The notes under the pieces were generated by a model, which was not told the DNA's origin, did no database searches, and saw only the letters and a program-made list of their open reading frames with translations. Source: an uncultured Paracoccaceae bacterium (GTDB taxonomy: Bacteria; Pseudomonadota; Alphaproteobacteria; Rhodobacterales; Rhodobacteraceae). From it: DNA of 64,000 bases. The translations under genes and the position numbers were made by a program. Location: positions 1 to 64,000 of the forward strand of contig CANMIX010000001.1 of the NCBI GenBank assembly GCA_947497985.1. Reading direction: 5' to 3'. Position 1 is the first letter of the stretch. Each line of letters begins with the position of its first letter. This document shows, piece by piece, positions 26,186 through 37,074 of this stretch.

Positions 26186-26878
26186 TTAACCGTCGTTAGC
26201 ACTTTCGACCTCGGCCAGCAAAACCTTGGCTGCAGCTTGTTCAGCAAGACGTTTGGAGCCAGCTTGCGCCTTTGCTGTGCGTCCATCGTCCAGATGTACT
26301 GCAATGGAAAACACGGGGGCATGATCGGGGCCCGTGCGCGACACTTCGGTATAATTTGGTGGTTTTTGACCACGTGCTTGTGCCCATTCCTGCAATGCAG
26401 TCTTGGGATCGCGCGCGTCATCTTCCACCGTGTAAATACGTTTACCCCAAAGCCGCAGGATCAGCTCCTGCGCGGCTTCAAAGCCAGTGTCTTTGTAGAC
26501 GGCGGCAATCACCGCTTCCATCCCATCACCCAACAACGCCTGTTTGCGCCGTCCGCCTGACATCATCTCGGAGCGGCCCAGCTTCAGAACGCTCCCCAGA
26601 TCGATTTCACGCGCAACTTCGGCGCAGGTCTCTTTGCGCACCAATGCATTGAAGCGCGGCGCAAGCTGGCCTTCGGTTGCCTCTTTGTCTGCATCCAACA
26701 GCGCGGTCGACATGACCAGACCCAGCACCCGGTCGCCTAGGAACTCTAGCCGCTGGTTGTCGTCCCGCGTTGGGGACGACATTGACGCATGGGTCACAGA
26801 CCGCATCAGCAGCTCTGGGTTTTTAAACGTGTACCCAATGCGTTGTTCAAACGCGCGGAGTTCTTTGGACAGCCTCAC
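26186..26878 (-). CDS. rnc: Ribonuclease III
   Basis: A 230-residue double-strand RNA endonuclease for rRNA and mRNA processing. The catalytic signature [15 protein letters not shown] is near residues 41-55 and the second acidic pair is in [13 protein letters not shown] near 116-128; a dsRNA-binding domain fills about 157-225. It starts with GTG at 26878, which overlaps the lepB stop as GTGA, so translation is coupled. Its 3' end faces the multicopper oxidase gene with 11 bases between. Confidence 0.96.
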   Translation of the reverse strand: MRLSKELRAFEQRIGYTFKNPELLMRSVTHASMSSPTRDDNQRLEFLGDRVLGLVMSTALLDADKEATEGQLAPRFNALVRKETCAEVAREIDLGSVLKLGRSEMMSGGRRKQALLGDGMEAVIAAVYKDTGFEAAQELILRLWGKRIYTVEDDARDPKTALQEWAQARGQKPPNYTEVSRTGPDHAPVFSIAVHLDDGRTAKAQAGSKRLAEQAAAKVLLAEVESANDG

Positions 26879-27711
26879 TTGACCGCCTTAAAGAAACGGT
26901 CACTGCGCCATGTCCAGAAGAACAGCATCGAACGCCCAGCTGATGAGAACATGATGCGATCCGCACGACCGATCAGGTTTTCATAAGGTACAAACCCGGC
27001 GCCACCCGCAGATTGCGGCAGACGGCTGTCGGTGGAGTTGTCACGATTGTCACCCATAAAGAAGAAGTGACCTTCGGGAACTTGATACACGCCAGTGTGA
27101 TCCATCGGCTGGTTGCCGATGTTCAAAATGGCATGCGGCTCGCCACCGGGGAAAGTTTCCAGCTGACGCGATTTGGTGCAGGTGCCGCCACGTCCAACCG
27201 GCGCGTTTTCGCATCGCGGTGCCGAACGTTGGGGACCTTGGGCGTCATAGATTTCCGAGAACAGCCCGTCATCTTCCAGCTTTACCGCATCGCCATTGAT
27301 ATGCAGGACGCCATCTTTGACTTGGATCGTATCACCGGGCAGACCGACCAGACGTTTGATGAAATCCGCGCCATGAACAGGGTGGCGGAACACCACGACA
27401 TCACCGCGCTCGGGCTCGCCGCCCATGATCCGGGTGTTGTCACCGTCGATGAAACCACAGATATCCTTGGCGTCGATATTCACACCGAACCGTGCCAGTC
27501 GCACCGAGGGGCAAGAAGCATAAGAATAGCCGTAGGCCATTTTGTTCACGAACAGGAAATCACCAATCAGAAGCGTTTGCTTCATAGACCCCGAAGGAAT
27601 CCAGAACGGCTGAAAGAACAATGTGCGGAACACACCGGCAATCAGCAAAGCGTACACAACGGTCTTAATCGTCTCAACAATAGGATTTTGGGTCTTTGCT
27701 TTGGCGGCCAT
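26875..27711 (-). CDS. lepB: Signal peptidase I
   Basis: A 278-residue inner-membrane protease that removes Sec signal peptides. A membrane helix (about 14-34) is followed by catalytic Ser42 in [10 protein letters not shown] and Lys119 in [23 protein letters not shown] is the third box. An insert of about 60 residues between the boxes holds two pairs of cysteines, as in many alphaproteobacterial enzymes. The ATG at 27711 has GGAG about 9 bases upstream, better than the ATG at 27723. It is coupled to rnc. Confidence 0.95.
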   Translation of the reverse strand: MAAKAKTQNPIVETIKTVVYALLIAGVFRTLFFQPFWIPSGSMKQTLLIGDFLFVNKMAYGYSYASCPSVRLARFGVNIDAKDICGFIDGDNTRIMGGEPERGDVVVFRHPVHGADFIKRLVGLPGDTIQVKDGVLHINGDAVKLEDDGLFSEIYDAQGPQRSAPRCENAPVGRGGTCTKSRQLETFPGGEPHAILNIGNQPMDHTGVYQVPEGHFFFMGDNRDNSTDSRLPQSAGGAGFVPYENLIGRADRIMFSSAGRSMLFFWTWRSDRFFKAVK

Positions 27712-27771
27712 AAGGCTCTCCAAGTTCTGAATAGAAAGTCCGTGGCTACATGCGCAGCCCGGTGGCGCGAG

Positions 27772-28197
27772 TCAAGCGCTGTGCGACAAATCATCTAGGT
27801 TTAATGGTCGCGCCTCGATCACCACAAAGGCCTGAGCCCAGGGATGGTCGTCTGTCAGTGTCACGTGAATGACTGCGGAATGGCCCGGCGGTGTCATCTG
27901 ATCAAGCCGGTCTTTGGCCCATCCGGTGACCGCCATGACCGGCTGGCCCGTGTCCCAATTGGAGACCGCTATATCCTTCCAAGCGATCCCCATCCGCAAC
28001 CCAGTACCCAGCGCCTTGGAGCAGGCTTCTTTGGCCGCCCAACGTTTTGCATAGGTCCCCGCAATATCGCGGCGGCGTTCGGCTTTGCGTTGCTCCACTT
28101 GGGTGAAGACCCGGTTTTTGAAACGATCACCAAAACGATCCATCGTACCTTGGATACGTTCGATATTGGCGAGATCCGTACCAATGCCGAGGATCAT
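27772..28197 (-). CDS. acpS: Holo-[acyl-carrier-protein] synthase
   Basis: A 141-residue phosphopantetheinyl transferase that activates acyl carrier protein for fatty acid synthesis. The N-terminal [15 protein letters not shown] holds the metal-binding Asp8, and [17 protein letters not shown] is the second signature with the Glu. The C terminus ends in [18 protein letters not shown]. It stands between the small membrane protein gene (16 bases) and lepB (60 bases) in the long operon. Confidence 0.95.
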   Translation of the reverse strand: MILGIGTDLANIERIQGTMDRFGDRFKNRVFTQVEQRKAERRRDIAGTYAKRWAAKEACSKALGTGLRMGIAWKDIAVSNWDTGQPVMAVTGWAKDRLDQMTPPGHSAVIHVTLTDDHPWAQAFVVIEARPLNLDDLSHSA

Positions 28198-28213
28198 AAG
28201 ACGCGCCCTGCTA

Positions 28214-28651
28214 TCACTGTTTTTTGCGCTTTTTGGCTTCTGCCTTGAGCGTTGTTCGCGCGCCCATTCCCAGGAATTGCCGGGTCAGCAGAAAGCTGAG
28301 CAAACCGATGACGAGGACAATGCACAATAAAACACCTGGTCCCCAGGATTGGGTCATCAAAAATTGGATCTCGGGCACCACAAAGCTGGCACCGGCAATA
28401 AACACCATATTCAGCGCGACAACCACCATGGCAGCCTGTTTTGAAAACTGCCACATGGCGCTGCTTTCAGGCGCGTCGCCGTGTTCCCGAGCGTATCGTT
28501 GCCCTTCCAGCATTGCCGCGAGGAAGATGGGGATCAATCCCATACCGGCATTGGCAATATCCACATTGGCAAAGGTCAACAGCGCAAAGTTGACGGCAAA
28601 CAGTGCAACGGACGTCGCAATGAAATTCAATGCATAGCGTTTAAGATTCAT
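28214..28651 (-). CDS. ABZJ_00895-type small membrane protein
   Basis: A 145-residue protein with four predicted membrane helices (about 8-28, 35-52, 70-92, 103-125) and a basic C terminus. From memory it matches the ABZJ_00895 family, which has no known function. Its ATG overlaps the pdxJ stop by four bases (ATGA), so it is translationally coupled to pdxJ. Nothing in the sequence indicates a catalytic role. Confidence 0.7.
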   Translation of the reverse strand: MNLKRYALNFIATSVALFAVNFALLTFANVDIANAGMGLIPIFLAAMLEGQRYAREHGDAPESSAMWQFSKQAAMVVVALNMVFIAGASFVVPEIQFLMTQSWGPGVLLCIVLVIGLLSFLLTRQFLGMGARTTLKAEAKKRKKQ

Positions 28652-29406
28652 CTGACGTCTCCGGCGCGGGCTGCGTCCATCAGGCGGCGCATTTCGTGAA
28701 TTGCGGGCGTCAAACCTGCAAAGATGGCTTCGCCAATTAAGAAGTGACCGATGTTCAGTTCGCGCACCTCGGGGAAGGCGGCAACCGGCCCTACTGTTTC
28801 ATACGTCAGACCATGACCCGCGTGGACTTCCAGCCCCAACGAATGCGCAAAGGCCGACATGTCACGCAACGACTGCAATTCCCGGTCGCGGGTTTCAAAG
28901 TCGCCCTCGGCATGAGCATCGCAGTAGGCCCCGGTGTGCAACTCGATCACCTCGGCGCCAATACGATGCGCGGCTTCGATCTGTTTTTGATCTGCAGCGA
29001 TAAAAATAGACACACGGCACCCCGCATCGCGCAGCGGTGCGATGTAATGGGCTAACTTGTTTTCCTCGCGCGCGACTTCCAAACCACCTTCGGTGGTACG
29101 TTCTTCGCGTTTTTCCGGAACAATACACACCGCATGCGGTTTGTGACGCAATGCAATTGCCTGCATTTCCTCAGTGGCGGCCATCTCGAAATTCAGTGGC
29201 ACCGTCAACTGATCCATCAACGCTTCGATATCCGTGTCCATGATATGACGACGGTCTTCGCGCAGATGCGCGGTAATCCCATCCGCGCCCGCCTCTTGCG
29301 CCAAAAGAGCCGCGCGCACCGGATCCGGTACGGCACCGCCACGGGCGTTCCGCACGGTGGCCACATGGTCGATGTTTACACCCAGACGCAATTGATTTTC
29401 CGTCAT
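28648..29406 (-). CDS. pdxJ: Pyridoxine 5'-phosphate synthase
   Basis: The 252-residue TIM-barrel enzyme condenses 1-deoxyxylulose 5-phosphate and 3-amino-2-oxopropyl phosphate to pyridoxine 5'-phosphate. Typical blocks are [17 protein letters not shown] at the N terminus, [22 protein letters not shown] with the catalytic Glu, and [12 protein letters not shown]. The ATG at 29406 gives [11 protein letters not shown]; the open frame to 29490 is not conserved. Vitamin B6 serves several PLP enzymes encoded in the window. Confidence 0.96.
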   Translation of the reverse strand: MTENQLRLGVNIDHVATVRNARGGAVPDPVRAALLAQEAGADGITAHLREDRRHIMDTDIEALMDQLTVPLNFEMAATEEMQAIALRHKPHAVCIVPEKREERTTEGGLEVAREENKLAHYIAPLRDAGCRVSIFIAADQKQIEAAHRIGAEVIELHTGAYCDAHAEGDFETRDRELQSLRDMSAFAHSLGLEVHAGHGLTYETVGPVAAFPEVRELNIGHFLIGEAIFAGLTPAIHEMRRLMDAARAGDVR

Positions 29407-29522
29407 CACATCAGTCCTTTGATGAAGCATTTGCGCGGAGATTAGCGCGCGGATCAGTAAGGGCAAGTGGTGGCAGGCAAAACGGTACAATCTGATCCAA
29501 CGAAGCCTGCTGGCCTGGACGG

Positions 29523-30242
29523 TCAGTTTACTTTGCGAAGGGGTTCCGGCGCATCGTCTTCAGCAAATGATGCCTCTGGACGTTTCACATCCAACGCCGC
29601 AAGCTCTGCCTCGCTTACATCAGCAGCGCGTTTGATCGCATCAAATTTAGCTTTGATCTTGGCACGGCGACGTTGCTGATAGGCACGCACAACCGGCACG
29701 CTCAGCATGTAACAGATCGTCCCCGCGATAATCCCAGGCAGAAGCCCCCCCAACAGATAGGGGTAGAACACCTCATCAAAAAATCGGACAAGCCCCGTCC
29801 AATCGGCGTGGTCATCTGTAAACAGCGCGATCAGATTGTTTTTGAGGTCTTTGCCTGCCCCAAAGAATTTGGACACCAGCGAATCGTCGACATTTTCGAC
29901 AAAATCCTCCCCCAGAATCCAATGGCCAAGCTGCAAAGAGATCACGCCGATGGGCACATACGTCAATGGGTTGCCAAAGAACGTACCGCTTAAGGCGGCG
30001 AGGAGATTGCCGTTGAGAAGACGTGCCATTACGGCGGCTACTACAAAATGCATGCCGTAGAAGGGGGTAAATGTTGTAAAGACCCCCACGCCGACACCGC
30101 GCGAAATACGTTCGGGGGAATCTGGCAGACGGCGTATCCTATGCTTTACGTATAGAAAGGCGCGTCCCCACCCGCCGCGCGGCCAGAGAAAGTCGGCGAT
30201 GATCCGAAGCACAGACCGCCTATCTCGGCGCTTGAATACCAA
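29523..30242 (-). CDS. DUF2062 membrane protein
   Basis: A 239-residue protein with a basic N terminus and the DUF2062 core: [25 protein letters not shown] and the following [15 protein letters not shown] block, with about four membrane helices and a charged C-terminal tail. The family is common beside pdxJ and rsh in Rhodobacterales; no function is established. It follows the rsh stop by 32 bases. Confidence 0.85.
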   Translation of the reverse strand: MVFKRRDRRSVLRIIADFLWPRGGWGRAFLYVKHRIRRLPDSPERISRGVGVGVFTTFTPFYGMHFVVAAVMARLLNGNLLAALSGTFFGNPLTYVPIGVISLQLGHWILGEDFVENVDDSLVSKFFGAGKDLKNNLIALFTDDHADWTGLVRFFDEVFYPYLLGGLLPGIIAGTICYMLSVPVVRAYQQRRRAKIKAKFDAIKRAADVSEAELAALDVKRPEASFAEDDAPEPLRKVN

Positions 30243-30274
30243 CGCGCATTCCTTCCCAGTTCCCGCGTAGAGCG

Positions 30275-32407
30275 TTATCCCTTCCAGCCCGGTTTCTCGG
30301 GTGTCGCCCGATACCGGGCAACGGCAGCGACGTCGCTTTCAGCTTCCAAAGTCAACATGACGGAATGCAGCTGTTCTACATCCCGGAATTCTACATTGAC
30401 CATAAGCTTGTAAAAGTCAGGTTTCCGATCAATGAATTCTAGATCAGAAATATTGGCCTTCTTTTCACCTATCAATGTGCAGATCCGACCCAAAACGCCT
30501 GCATCGTTACCAATAGTAAGTTCCAAAGTGGTCGCATAGGCTGCTGGGTGGGTGCCGCTGTGCCAGTTCACATCAACCCAACGTTCGGGCTGATCCTCGA
30601 ACTCACTTAATGTATCACAATCAGCGGAATGGACCACAACACCACGTCCACGGTAGGTGATTCCAATGATCCGCTCACCCGGCAGAGGTTGGCAGCAGGG
30701 CGCACGTTCAAAGCTTTGACCGGGTTCCAGACCAATGACGGCCCGGCGCGGCGAGATCTCATCGCCTTCGTTTGTCGACAGCTCAGGATAGACAGCCTGG
30801 ACAACGTCATGTGCAGTGATCTCTGCCGAGCCGAGCTGCGCCAACAGCTCTTCCGGACCACTGACCCGCAAAGCCCGCGCGGCGGTTTCCAGCGCTTTGT
30901 CAGTGGCTTTCTTTTGCACATGCTCAAAGGCAGAGCGCGCCAGTTCATGCCCAAGCTTTACAAACCGCTCGCGATCAGCTTCGCGCAACGATCGGCGAAT
31001 GGCGGTGCGCGCCTTACCGGTGGTGGCAATCTCCAACCAGCTGACCTGTGGGGTCTGCCCTTCGGCGGTGATGACTTCGACTGACTGACCGTTGCGCAGC
31101 CGTGTCCACAAAGGCACCCGGATCGCATCGACCTTGGCCCCGACACAGGCGTGACCAATCCGCGTGTGGATCGCATAAGCGAAATCAATCGGCGTCGCCC
31201 CTTTGGGCAATTTGATGACGTCGCCTTTGGGCGTAAAACAGAACACCTGGTCCGAGTACATCTCTAGCTTAACGGCTTCGAGGAACTCGTCGTGATCCTC
31301 CTCGGCGTCAAACTGTTCCGTGAGCGAGGCAATCCATTTCGCAGGATCAACTGCAAACGGGTTTTCGGCCCGGACCCCATCACGATAAGACCAATGCGCC
31401 GCCACACCAGATTCGGCCACATCATGCATCTGGCGGGTTCTGATCTGCACCTCGACACGCTTACCATCCCGGCCCGACACGGTGGTGTGGATCGAGCGAT
31501 AGCCGTTCGATTTTGGTTGGCTGATGTAATCCTTGAACCGCCCCGGCACCGCACGCCAGCGTTGGTGGATTGCACCAAGCGCGCGATAGGCATCTTCTTC
31601 GGACTGTGTAATCACCCGGAAGCCATAAATGTCTGACAGGCGCGAGAACCCCTGATCCTTGGCCTGCATCTTGCGCCAGATCGAATAGGGTTTTTTGGCA
31701 CGCCCAAAGACTTCCGCTTCGATCTCAGCTTTGTCGAGTTCGGTGCGCATGTCTCCTGTGATCCGGTGGATCACATCGCCGGTTTCCCGCTGCAGCGTGA
31801 TAAAGCGGCGGATGATCGACTGACGCCCTTCGGGGTTCAGAACCCGGAACGCCAGATCTTCCAGCTCCTCGCGCATCCACTGCATGCCCATACGGCCTGC
31901 GAGCGGGGCGTAAATATCCATCGTCTCGCGGGCCTTCTGCGCTTGCTTTTCAGGGCGCATTGCCTTGATCGTGCGCATATTGTGCAAACGGTCGGCCAGT
32001 TTCACCAAGATAACCCGCAAGTCCTTGGACATAGCCATAAACAGCTTGCGGAAGTTTTCGGCCTGTTTTGTTTCGCGGCTGGACAGCTGTAGATTGGTCA
32101 GCTTGGTGACGCCATCGACAAGCTTAGCGACCTCTTCACCGAACAATTCGGAGACTTCCTCATAAGAGGCTTTGGTGTCTTCAATTGTATCGTGGAGGAT
32201 CGCGGTAATGATCGTTGCATCATCCAGACGCTGTTCAGTCAGGATGGCGGCAACGGCAACAGGGTGCGTAAAATAGGGCTCGCCGGAATGACGGAATTGC
32301 CCGTCATGCATCTGCTTACCAAATTCAAAGGCCGCAGCGATCTTTTCGGCGTTTGTCTTGGGGTTGTATGTGCGGACCAGCTCGATCAGACGTTCGGCAG
32401 AAATCAT
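30275..32407 (-). CDS. Bifunctional (p)ppGpp synthetase/hydrolase (Rsh)
   Basis: A 710-residue RelA/SpoT homologue that makes and degrades the alarmone (p)ppGpp in the stringent response. The hydrolase HD domain is intact with His48 and His72-Asp73 in ILHDTIEDT; the synthetase domain has SNGYRSIHTTV; TGS starts near VFCFTPKGDVIKLPKG; and an ACT domain ends the protein. As the single long Rsh of alphaproteobacteria (rsh, spoT or relA) it should be bifunctional. It follows rpoZ by 37 bases in the operon. Confidence 0.95.
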   Translation of the reverse strand: MISAERLIELVRTYNPKTNAEKIAAAFEFGKQMHDGQFRHSGEPYFTHPVAVAAILTEQRLDDATIITAILHDTIEDTKASYEEVSELFGEEVAKLVDGVTKLTNLQLSSRETKQAENFRKLFMAMSKDLRVILVKLADRLHNMRTIKAMRPEKQAQKARETMDIYAPLAGRMGMQWMREELEDLAFRVLNPEGRQSIIRRFITLQRETGDVIHRITGDMRTELDKAEIEAEVFGRAKKPYSIWRKMQAKDQGFSRLSDIYGFRVITQSEEDAYRALGAIHQRWRAVPGRFKDYISQPKSNGYRSIHTTVSGRDGKRVEVQIRTRQMHDVAESGVAAHWSYRDGVRAENPFAVDPAKWIASLTEQFDAEEDHDEFLEAVKLEMYSDQVFCFTPKGDVIKLPKGATPIDFAYAIHTRIGHACVGAKVDAIRVPLWTRLRNGQSVEVITAEGQTPQVSWLEIATTGKARTAIRRSLREADRERFVKLGHELARSAFEHVQKKATDKALETAARALRVSGPEELLAQLGSAEITAHDVVQAVYPELSTNEGDEISPRRAVIGLEPGQSFERAPCCQPLPGERIIGITYRGRGVVVHSADCDTLSEFEDQPERWVDVNWHSGTHPAAYATTLELTIGNDAGVLGRICTLIGEKKANISDLEFIDRKPDFYKLMVNVEFRDVEQLHSVMLTLEAESDVAAVARYRATPEKPGWKG

Positions 32408-32444
32408 AGGTGGTCCGCAATCTTCGTTTGGAGTGGCGCCCGGA

Positions 32445-32798
32445 TCAGCCCTGACCCTGGGCCTCCATCAATGCGCGCAGCAGTTTTTCTTCGGACATGT
32501 CGTCCGCTTCGGGCTTGTCGGTGTCCGACCCCATCAGCAGCGCCATGGAATCTTCTTCCGGCTCATCGACTTCAATCTGAGTCTGGTTGCTTTCGATCAT
32601 CCGTTCACGCAGAGAATCGGTGCTTTGAGTTTCTTCTGCAATTTCCCGCAGAGAAACGACCGGGTTCTTGTCGTTATCGCGGTCCACAGTCAGTGCGGCA
32701 CCGGCGGAAATCTCGCGCGCCCGATGGGCAGCAAGCATCACCAGTTCAAAGCGGTTGGGAACTTTATCGACGCAGTCTTCAACCGTCACGCGGGCCAT
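32445..32798 (-). CDS. rpoZ: RNA polymerase omega subunit
   Basis: A 117-residue omega subunit that helps assemble RNA polymerase and forms part of a ppGpp-binding site in proteobacteria, which fits its place before rsh. [20 protein letters not shown] and the [12 protein letters not shown] segment are conserved. The tail is acidic. The ATG at 32798 is the family start; the open frame upstream to 32864 is not conserved. Confidence 0.95.
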   Translation of the reverse strand: MARVTVEDCVDKVPNRFELVMLAAHRAREISAGAALTVDRDNDKNPVVSLREIAEETQSTDSLRERMIESNQTQIEVDEPEEDSMALLMGSDTDKPEADDMSEEKLLRALMEAQGQG

Positions 32799-32887
32799 AG
32801 GCGACTCTCCAATGCAAATGGATCCAGAGTTGAACCATGTAATCCCTATGAAGTCTCTTGACAAGCGCCGAAGCGTACGCCCGGCTG

Positions 32888-33457
32888 TTAAATCGGGACA
32901 ATCTCGCGAATTTCATCTGGAGAAAGGCGATCCGCCATCTGTCGAACCGTCAAGTTGAGCACCGGATGCACCCAATCGGGTGCGACGTCACACAAAGGAA
33001 TCAAAACAAATCCACGATCCTGGATGCGTGGGTGAGGCAATATCAATTCCTCCGGCGCTTGGGCGACTTGCTCTTTTTGCGGTAAATTTAGCCAGCGCTC
33101 AAAAACTGACATATCCGGCAGGATCTGATCGTCCAGCGCCAATAGGTCCAGATCCAAAGTACGCATGCCCCACCGCTGATCGCGGGTACGTGAGAACAAG
33201 GCCTCGACATCATGAAGGATTGTTAAAACGTCCTGTGGTGACAGCGAGGTTTCTGTGGCCAGTGCTGCATTTACGTAATCCGGGCCCGCGCCTTTTGGAA
33301 AACACGGAGTTGTGAAGAATCGCGACACCAAAAGAGGTTTCAAACCGGCGCGATCCAATGCATCAATTGCACGGAAAAGTGTCTCTTCCGGGGCAATTTC
33401 ACCAAAGGGTAGATTACCACCAAGCGCGATAAGTGCTTTGGGTGCTTTTTTTGTCAT
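32888..33457 (-). CDS. folK: 2-amino-4-hydroxy-6-hydroxymethyldihydropteridine pyrophosphokinase
   Basis: The 189-residue HPPK transfers pyrophosphate from ATP to the pterin precursor of folate. [12 protein letters not shown] opens the protein, and [18 protein letters not shown] followed by [16 protein letters not shown] are the substrate and metal-binding blocks. The ATG at 33457 has GTAGGG 8 bases upstream. It begins the minus-strand series that runs to rnc and is divergent from the NYN gene. Confidence 0.94.
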   Translation of the reverse strand: MTKKAPKALIALGGNLPFGEIAPEETLFRAIDALDRAGLKPLLVSRFFTTPCFPKGAGPDYVNAALATETSLSPQDVLTILHDVEALFSRTRDQRWGMRTLDLDLLALDDQILPDMSVFERWLNLPQKEQVAQAPEELILPHPRIQDRGFVLIPLCDVAPDWVHPVLNLTVRQMADRLSPDEIREIVPI

Positions 33458-33594
33458 TTTTGACCCTACTTCACAAAGATGATACACTTGCGGCAGCGCG
33501 TAAAAAATCTAATTTATACGTACCCGTCCCGCAAAGTTGATTTCCACTCACTCACATAACAAACAGCGTGCGGGCATACCGGAAGGACAAGTTA

Positions 33595-34170
33595 ATGTTT
33601 TACAAGGACGAACGGCTTGCGCTGTTCATAGACGGTTCGAATTTGTACGCCGCCGCCAAAGCGCTGGGGTTCGATATCGATTACAAGCTTCTACGGCAAG
33701 AATTTATGCGCCGCGGAAAACTCTTGCGAGCGTTTTATTATACCGCGCTGCTTGAGAATGATGAGTATTCGCCTATCCGTCCGCTCGTAGACTGGTTGCA
33801 TTACAACGGCTTTACGATGGTTACCAAACCGGCCAAAGAATACACCGACAGCATGGGGCGTCGGAAAGTCAAAGGCAATATGGACATCGAGCTGACCGTT
33901 GATGCGATGGAATTGGCGCCGCGTGTCGATCATATTGTGCTGTTTTCGGGCGATGGGGATTTTCGCCCACTCATCGCAAGTCTTCAACGCCAAGGTGTCC
34001 GCGTTTCGGTTGTATCGACCATCCGCAGTCAACCCCCGATGATTTCAGACGAATTGCGCCGTCAGGCCGATAATTTCATCGAGCTTGAGGAACTGAAAGA
34101 CGTCATTGGCCGCCCGCCACGTGAAATGCCGGGGGAAGAAACGCCCCTTTCCGTCGCGACAGGTCAGTAA
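33595..34170 (+). CDS. NYN domain protein (LabA/DUF88 type)
   Basis: A 191-residue PIN-like NYN domain protein. The acidic site residues are visible in LFIDGSNLYAAAK (Asp13), KGNMDIELTVDAM and VLFSGDGDFRPLI, and STIRSQPPMISDELRRQADNF closes the domain. NYN proteins are probable metal-dependent RNases; targets are unknown. GGAAGGA lies 7 bases before the ATG at 33595. It is transcribed alone and ends in a terminator. Confidence 0.9.
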   Translation: MFYKDERLALFIDGSNLYAAAKALGFDIDYKLLRQEFMRRGKLLRAFYYTALLENDEYSPIRPLVDWLHYNGFTMVTKPAKEYTDSMGRRKVKGNMDIELTVDAMELAPRVDHIVLFSGDGDFRPLIASLQRQGVRVSVVSTIRSQPPMISDELRRQADNFIELEELKDVIGRPPREMPGEETPLSVATGQ

Positions 34171-34201
34171 AGCGTTAAAGCAGTCGATATCCAATGGGAG
34201 C

Positions 34202-34228
34202 AAGGGGGCACACGCCCCCTTTTCTTTT
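34202..34228 (+). terminator. Intrinsic terminator after the NYN gene
   Basis: AAGGGGGC pairs with GCCCCCTT around an ACAC loop, followed by a T-run broken by one C (TTTTCTTTT). Confidence 0.85.
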
Positions 34229-34293
34229 GCACAAGACGTCCTCTGGACGCAGCCACAGGAAAGCCTTACCTCTGCATCCGTAAGGAGACGCCC

Positions 34294-35244
34294 ATGACCA
34301 AGCCAGCCCTGACCCTTTATCTTGCAGCACCACGCGGATTTTGCGCCGGTGTGGACCGCGCGATCAAGATCGTCGAAATGGCGCTCGAGAAATGGGGCGC
34401 TCCGGTCTATGTCCGCCATGAGATCGTGCACAACAAATTCGTCGTCGATGGCCTACGCGACAAAGGGGCGGTTTTTGTCGAAGAGCTGGACGAGTGCCCT
34501 GATGACCGCCCGGTGATCTTTTCCGCCCATGGCGTCCCGAAATCCGTGCCCGCTGCGGCCGAAACCCGACAAATGGTTTATGTCGACGCCACCTGCCCAT
34601 TGGTGTCCAAGGTCCATATCGAAGCTGAGCGCCACGCCGAAAGCGGCTTGCAGATCATAATGATCGGCCACAAAGGCCACCCGGAAACAGTTGGCACCAT
34701 GGGGCAGTTGCCGGATGGCGAAGTGCTGTTGGTGGAAACCGTCAGCGATGTTGCGGATGTTGACGTGCGCAATCCGGAAAACCTCGCCTTTGTAACCCAG
34801 ACCACCCTTTCTGTGGATGACACCAAGGACATCGTGGCCGCCCTGCAGTCACGCTTTCCGGCTATTATCGGCCCCCACAAAGAAGACATCTGTTACGCCA
34901 CTACCAACCGCCAAGAAGCGGTGAAAGCCGTCGCCCCCAAGGCAGACGCGCTCTTGGTTGTGGGCGCGCCAAATTCGTCGAACTCCCGCCGTTTGGTCGA
35001 AGTCGGCGCCAAGAACGGCTGTGACTATGCGCAACTGGTGCAACGCGCCGACAATATCGACTGGCGCGCGTTGGAGGGGATCAAGACCGTGGCGATCACC
35101 GCTGGGGCCTCTGCGCCTGAGCTTCTGGTTAATGAGGTCATCGATGCTTTCCGGGCGCGCTATGACGTGACTGTTGAACAGGTCGAAACTGCGGTTGAAC
35201 GTGTCGAGTTCAAGGTTCCCCGCGTGCTGCGACAAACCGCCTGA
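34294..35244 (+). CDS. ispH: 4-hydroxy-3-methylbut-2-enyl diphosphate reductase
   Basis: The 316-residue iron-sulfur enzyme is the last step of the methylerythritol phosphate pathway and yields IPP and DMAPP. The three cluster cysteines are Cys17 (PRGFCAGV), Cys101 (DATCPLVSK) and Cys200 ([12 protein letters not shown]); the catalytic Glu131 is in [19 protein letters not shown] is the substrate loop. The ATG has AAGGAG about 8 bases upstream. It is monocistronic or leads into the LysE gene 91 bases downstream. Confidence 0.97.
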   Translation: MTKPALTLYLAAPRGFCAGVDRAIKIVEMALEKWGAPVYVRHEIVHNKFVVDGLRDKGAVFVEELDECPDDRPVIFSAHGVPKSVPAAAETRQMVYVDATCPLVSKVHIEAERHAESGLQIIMIGHKGHPETVGTMGQLPDGEVLLVETVSDVADVDVRNPENLAFVTQTTLSVDDTKDIVAALQSRFPAIIGPHKEDICYATTNRQEAVKAVAPKADALLVVGAPNSSNSRRLVEVGAKNGCDYAQLVQRADNIDWRALEGIKTVAITAGASAPELLVNEVIDAFRARYDVTVEQVETAVERVEFKVPRVLRQTA

Positions 35245-35335
35245 GGTGCGCGCTGAACGCTCGCTCTTTCAAATCGCATCTCAGACCGCACATTGTAAGG
35301 ACAGACACAGCCCAAGGCACAAAGAGGTGTAATCC

Positions 35336-35950
35336 ATGATTTCGACGCAATTCCTGTTGACCACATTGATCGTTGTGCTCGCCCCGGGCACCGGAGTTGT
35401 CTACACACTTGCAATCGGACTTGGGCAAGGCGCGCGCGCGTCGCTTTGGGCAGCACTTGGTTGCACAATCGGGATTGTCCCCCATCTGCTGGCTGCGATC
35501 TTTGGCTTGGCCGCTGTCCTGCATAGTTCGGCGCTCTTGTTCACGGTGATCAAATGGATCGGCGTCGCCTATCTCCTCTACCTCGCGGTGCAGGCGGTGA
35601 AAGAGGGCGGAACCCTCGCCCTGCGCGCCGAACGCAAGGCCAGCAGCGGGTGGGACATCGGACGGCGCGCTGCGCTGATCAACATCTTGAATCCAAAACT
35701 ATCGCTGTTCTTTCTCGCCCTCCTACCTCCGTTCCTGTCGGGCACGCCACAGTCCGCAACGGTTGAGATGCTGACGCTTGGCGGCGTGTTCATGGCCGTG
35801 ACATTTGTGATCTTCGTCCTTTATGGCGTCTTCGCCGCCCAAGCGCGCGACCTTCTGATGGCCAATGCGCCGGTGATGCGCTGGCTCAATCGGGGCATCG
35901 CGGGTGTCTTTACACTGCTTGCCGGGCGCCTTGCCTTGGAACGAGCTTGA
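35336..35950 (+). CDS. LysE family transporter
   Basis: A 204-residue membrane protein with about six helices. The LysE/RhtB signature [20 protein letters not shown] near the N terminus and the [17 protein letters not shown] block are present. These proteins export amino acids such as lysine, homoserine or threonine; substrate unknown. It is 31 bases before the rnhA start on the same strand. Confidence 0.9.
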   Translation: MISTQFLLTTLIVVLAPGTGVVYTLAIGLGQGARASLWAALGCTIGIVPHLLAAIFGLAAVLHSSALLFTVIKWIGVAYLLYLAVQAVKEGGTLALRAERKASSGWDIGRRAALINILNPKLSLFFLALLPPFLSGTPQSATVEMLTLGGVFMAVTFVIFVLYGVFAAQARDLLMANAPVMRWLNRGIAGVFTLLAGRLALERA

Positions 35951-35981
35951 CCTTAACGCGCCTCACTGGCACTTCGCAATT

Positions 35982-36434
35982 ATGGCAGATCTATACGCAT
36001 ACACCGACGGAGCCTGCTCCGGAAACCCTGGCCCCGGCGGATGGGGCGCATTGTTGCGCGCCATGGACGGGGACACGATTGTAAAAGAACGTGAGCTGCA
36101 GGGTGGCGAAGCCCTCACCACCAACAATCAGATGGAGCTGATGGCCGCCATCAGCGCATTGGAAAGCTTGGCGCGCCCCTCGACCATCACCGTGATCACC
36201 GACAGCACCTATGTCAAAAACGGTGTGACAGGCTGGATTTTTGGCTGGAAGAAAAACGGCTGGAAAACATCCGCCAAAAAACCGGTCAAAAACGTCGAAC
36301 TCTGGCAACGTCTTGACGCAGCCCAGGCACGCCATACTGTGACTTGGGAATGGGTCAAAGGCCACGCAGGCCACCCCGAGAATGAGCGCGCCGATGAATT
36401 GGCCCGCGCGGGCATGGCGCCGTTCAAGAAATAG
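35982..36434 (+). CDS. rnhA: Ribonuclease HI
   Basis: A 150-residue enzyme that cuts RNA in RNA-DNA hybrids. The active-site residues are Asp9 ([16 protein letters not shown]), Glu52 ([10 protein letters not shown]), Asp74 (VITDSTYV) and the Asp in [11 protein letters not shown]. The ATG at 35982 gives the family start [10 protein letters not shown]; the longer frame upstream runs into the LysE gene. The TRIC-type gene follows after 14 bases. Confidence 0.95.
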   Translation: MADLYAYTDGACSGNPGPGGWGALLRAMDGDTIVKERELQGGEALTTNNQMELMAAISALESLARPSTITVITDSTYVKNGVTGWIFGWKKNGWKTSAKKPVKNVELWQRLDAAQARHTVTWEWVKGHAGHPENERADELARAGMAPFKK

Positions 36435-36448
36435 ATCAAAGGATCGCA

Positions 36449-37072
36449 ATGACCCCGCTTATCGTCCTGGACACTGCATCGGTTGTGGTCTTTGCCCTCA
36501 CCGGTGCATTGGTGGCCAGTCGGGCGCAGCTGGATATTGTCGGCTTTGCCTTTGTGGCCTGTCTGACGGCCGTTGGCGGCGGCACGGTGCGGGACCTTTT
36601 GCTGGACCGACACCCTGTGTTCTGGATCGAGAACCCCAGCGTTATCTTATGGGCTGTAGGCGCGGCTGTTGTGATCTTTTTCACTGCGCATTTGGTTGAA
36701 AGCCGCATGAAATGGGTGGTTTGGCTCGACAGTTTTGCCCTTGCCGTAGCCGTGCCCGCTGGCGTCGCAGCGGCTTTGGGCACCAATCAGCATTCAGTCA
36801 TTGTGGTCTTAATGGGAATGGCCACCGGGTCTCTTGGCGGCTTGATGCGGGATGTGGTCTGTAACGAAGTGCCATTGGTTCTGAAACAGGGTGAGCTGTA
36901 TATGTCCTGTGCCATGGCTGGTGCGATCTCGACCCTGATCGCGTTGGAGTTTGGCAGTGACTTGACCCGCGCCTTGTTGATTTGTGCGGCTGTCACATGG
37001 GTGCTGCGCGCGGGATCCATTCTTTTTGGCTGGCACCTGCCCGTCTACAAAAGCCGCCCACCACGCAGTTAA
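36449..37072 (+). CDS. Trimeric intracellular cation channel family protein (UPF0126)
   Basis: A 207-residue membrane protein with seven predicted helices made of two similar halves. The halves carry the matching motifs AVGGGTVRDLLLD and GSLGGLMRDVVCNEVP, which mark the YicG/UPF0126 family. Bacterial members fold like animal TRIC potassium channels, but the ion and role here are unproven. It follows rnhA by 14 bases. Confidence 0.9.
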   Translation: MTPLIVLDTASVVVFALTGALVASRAQLDIVGFAFVACLTAVGGGTVRDLLLDRHPVFWIENPSVILWAVGAAVVIFFTAHLVESRMKWVVWLDSFALAVAVPAGVAAALGTNQHSVIVVLMGMATGSLGGLMRDVVCNEVPLVLKQGELYMSCAMAGAISTLIALEFGSDLTRALLICAAVTWVLRAGSILFGWHLPVYKSRPPRS

Positions 37073-37074
37073 AC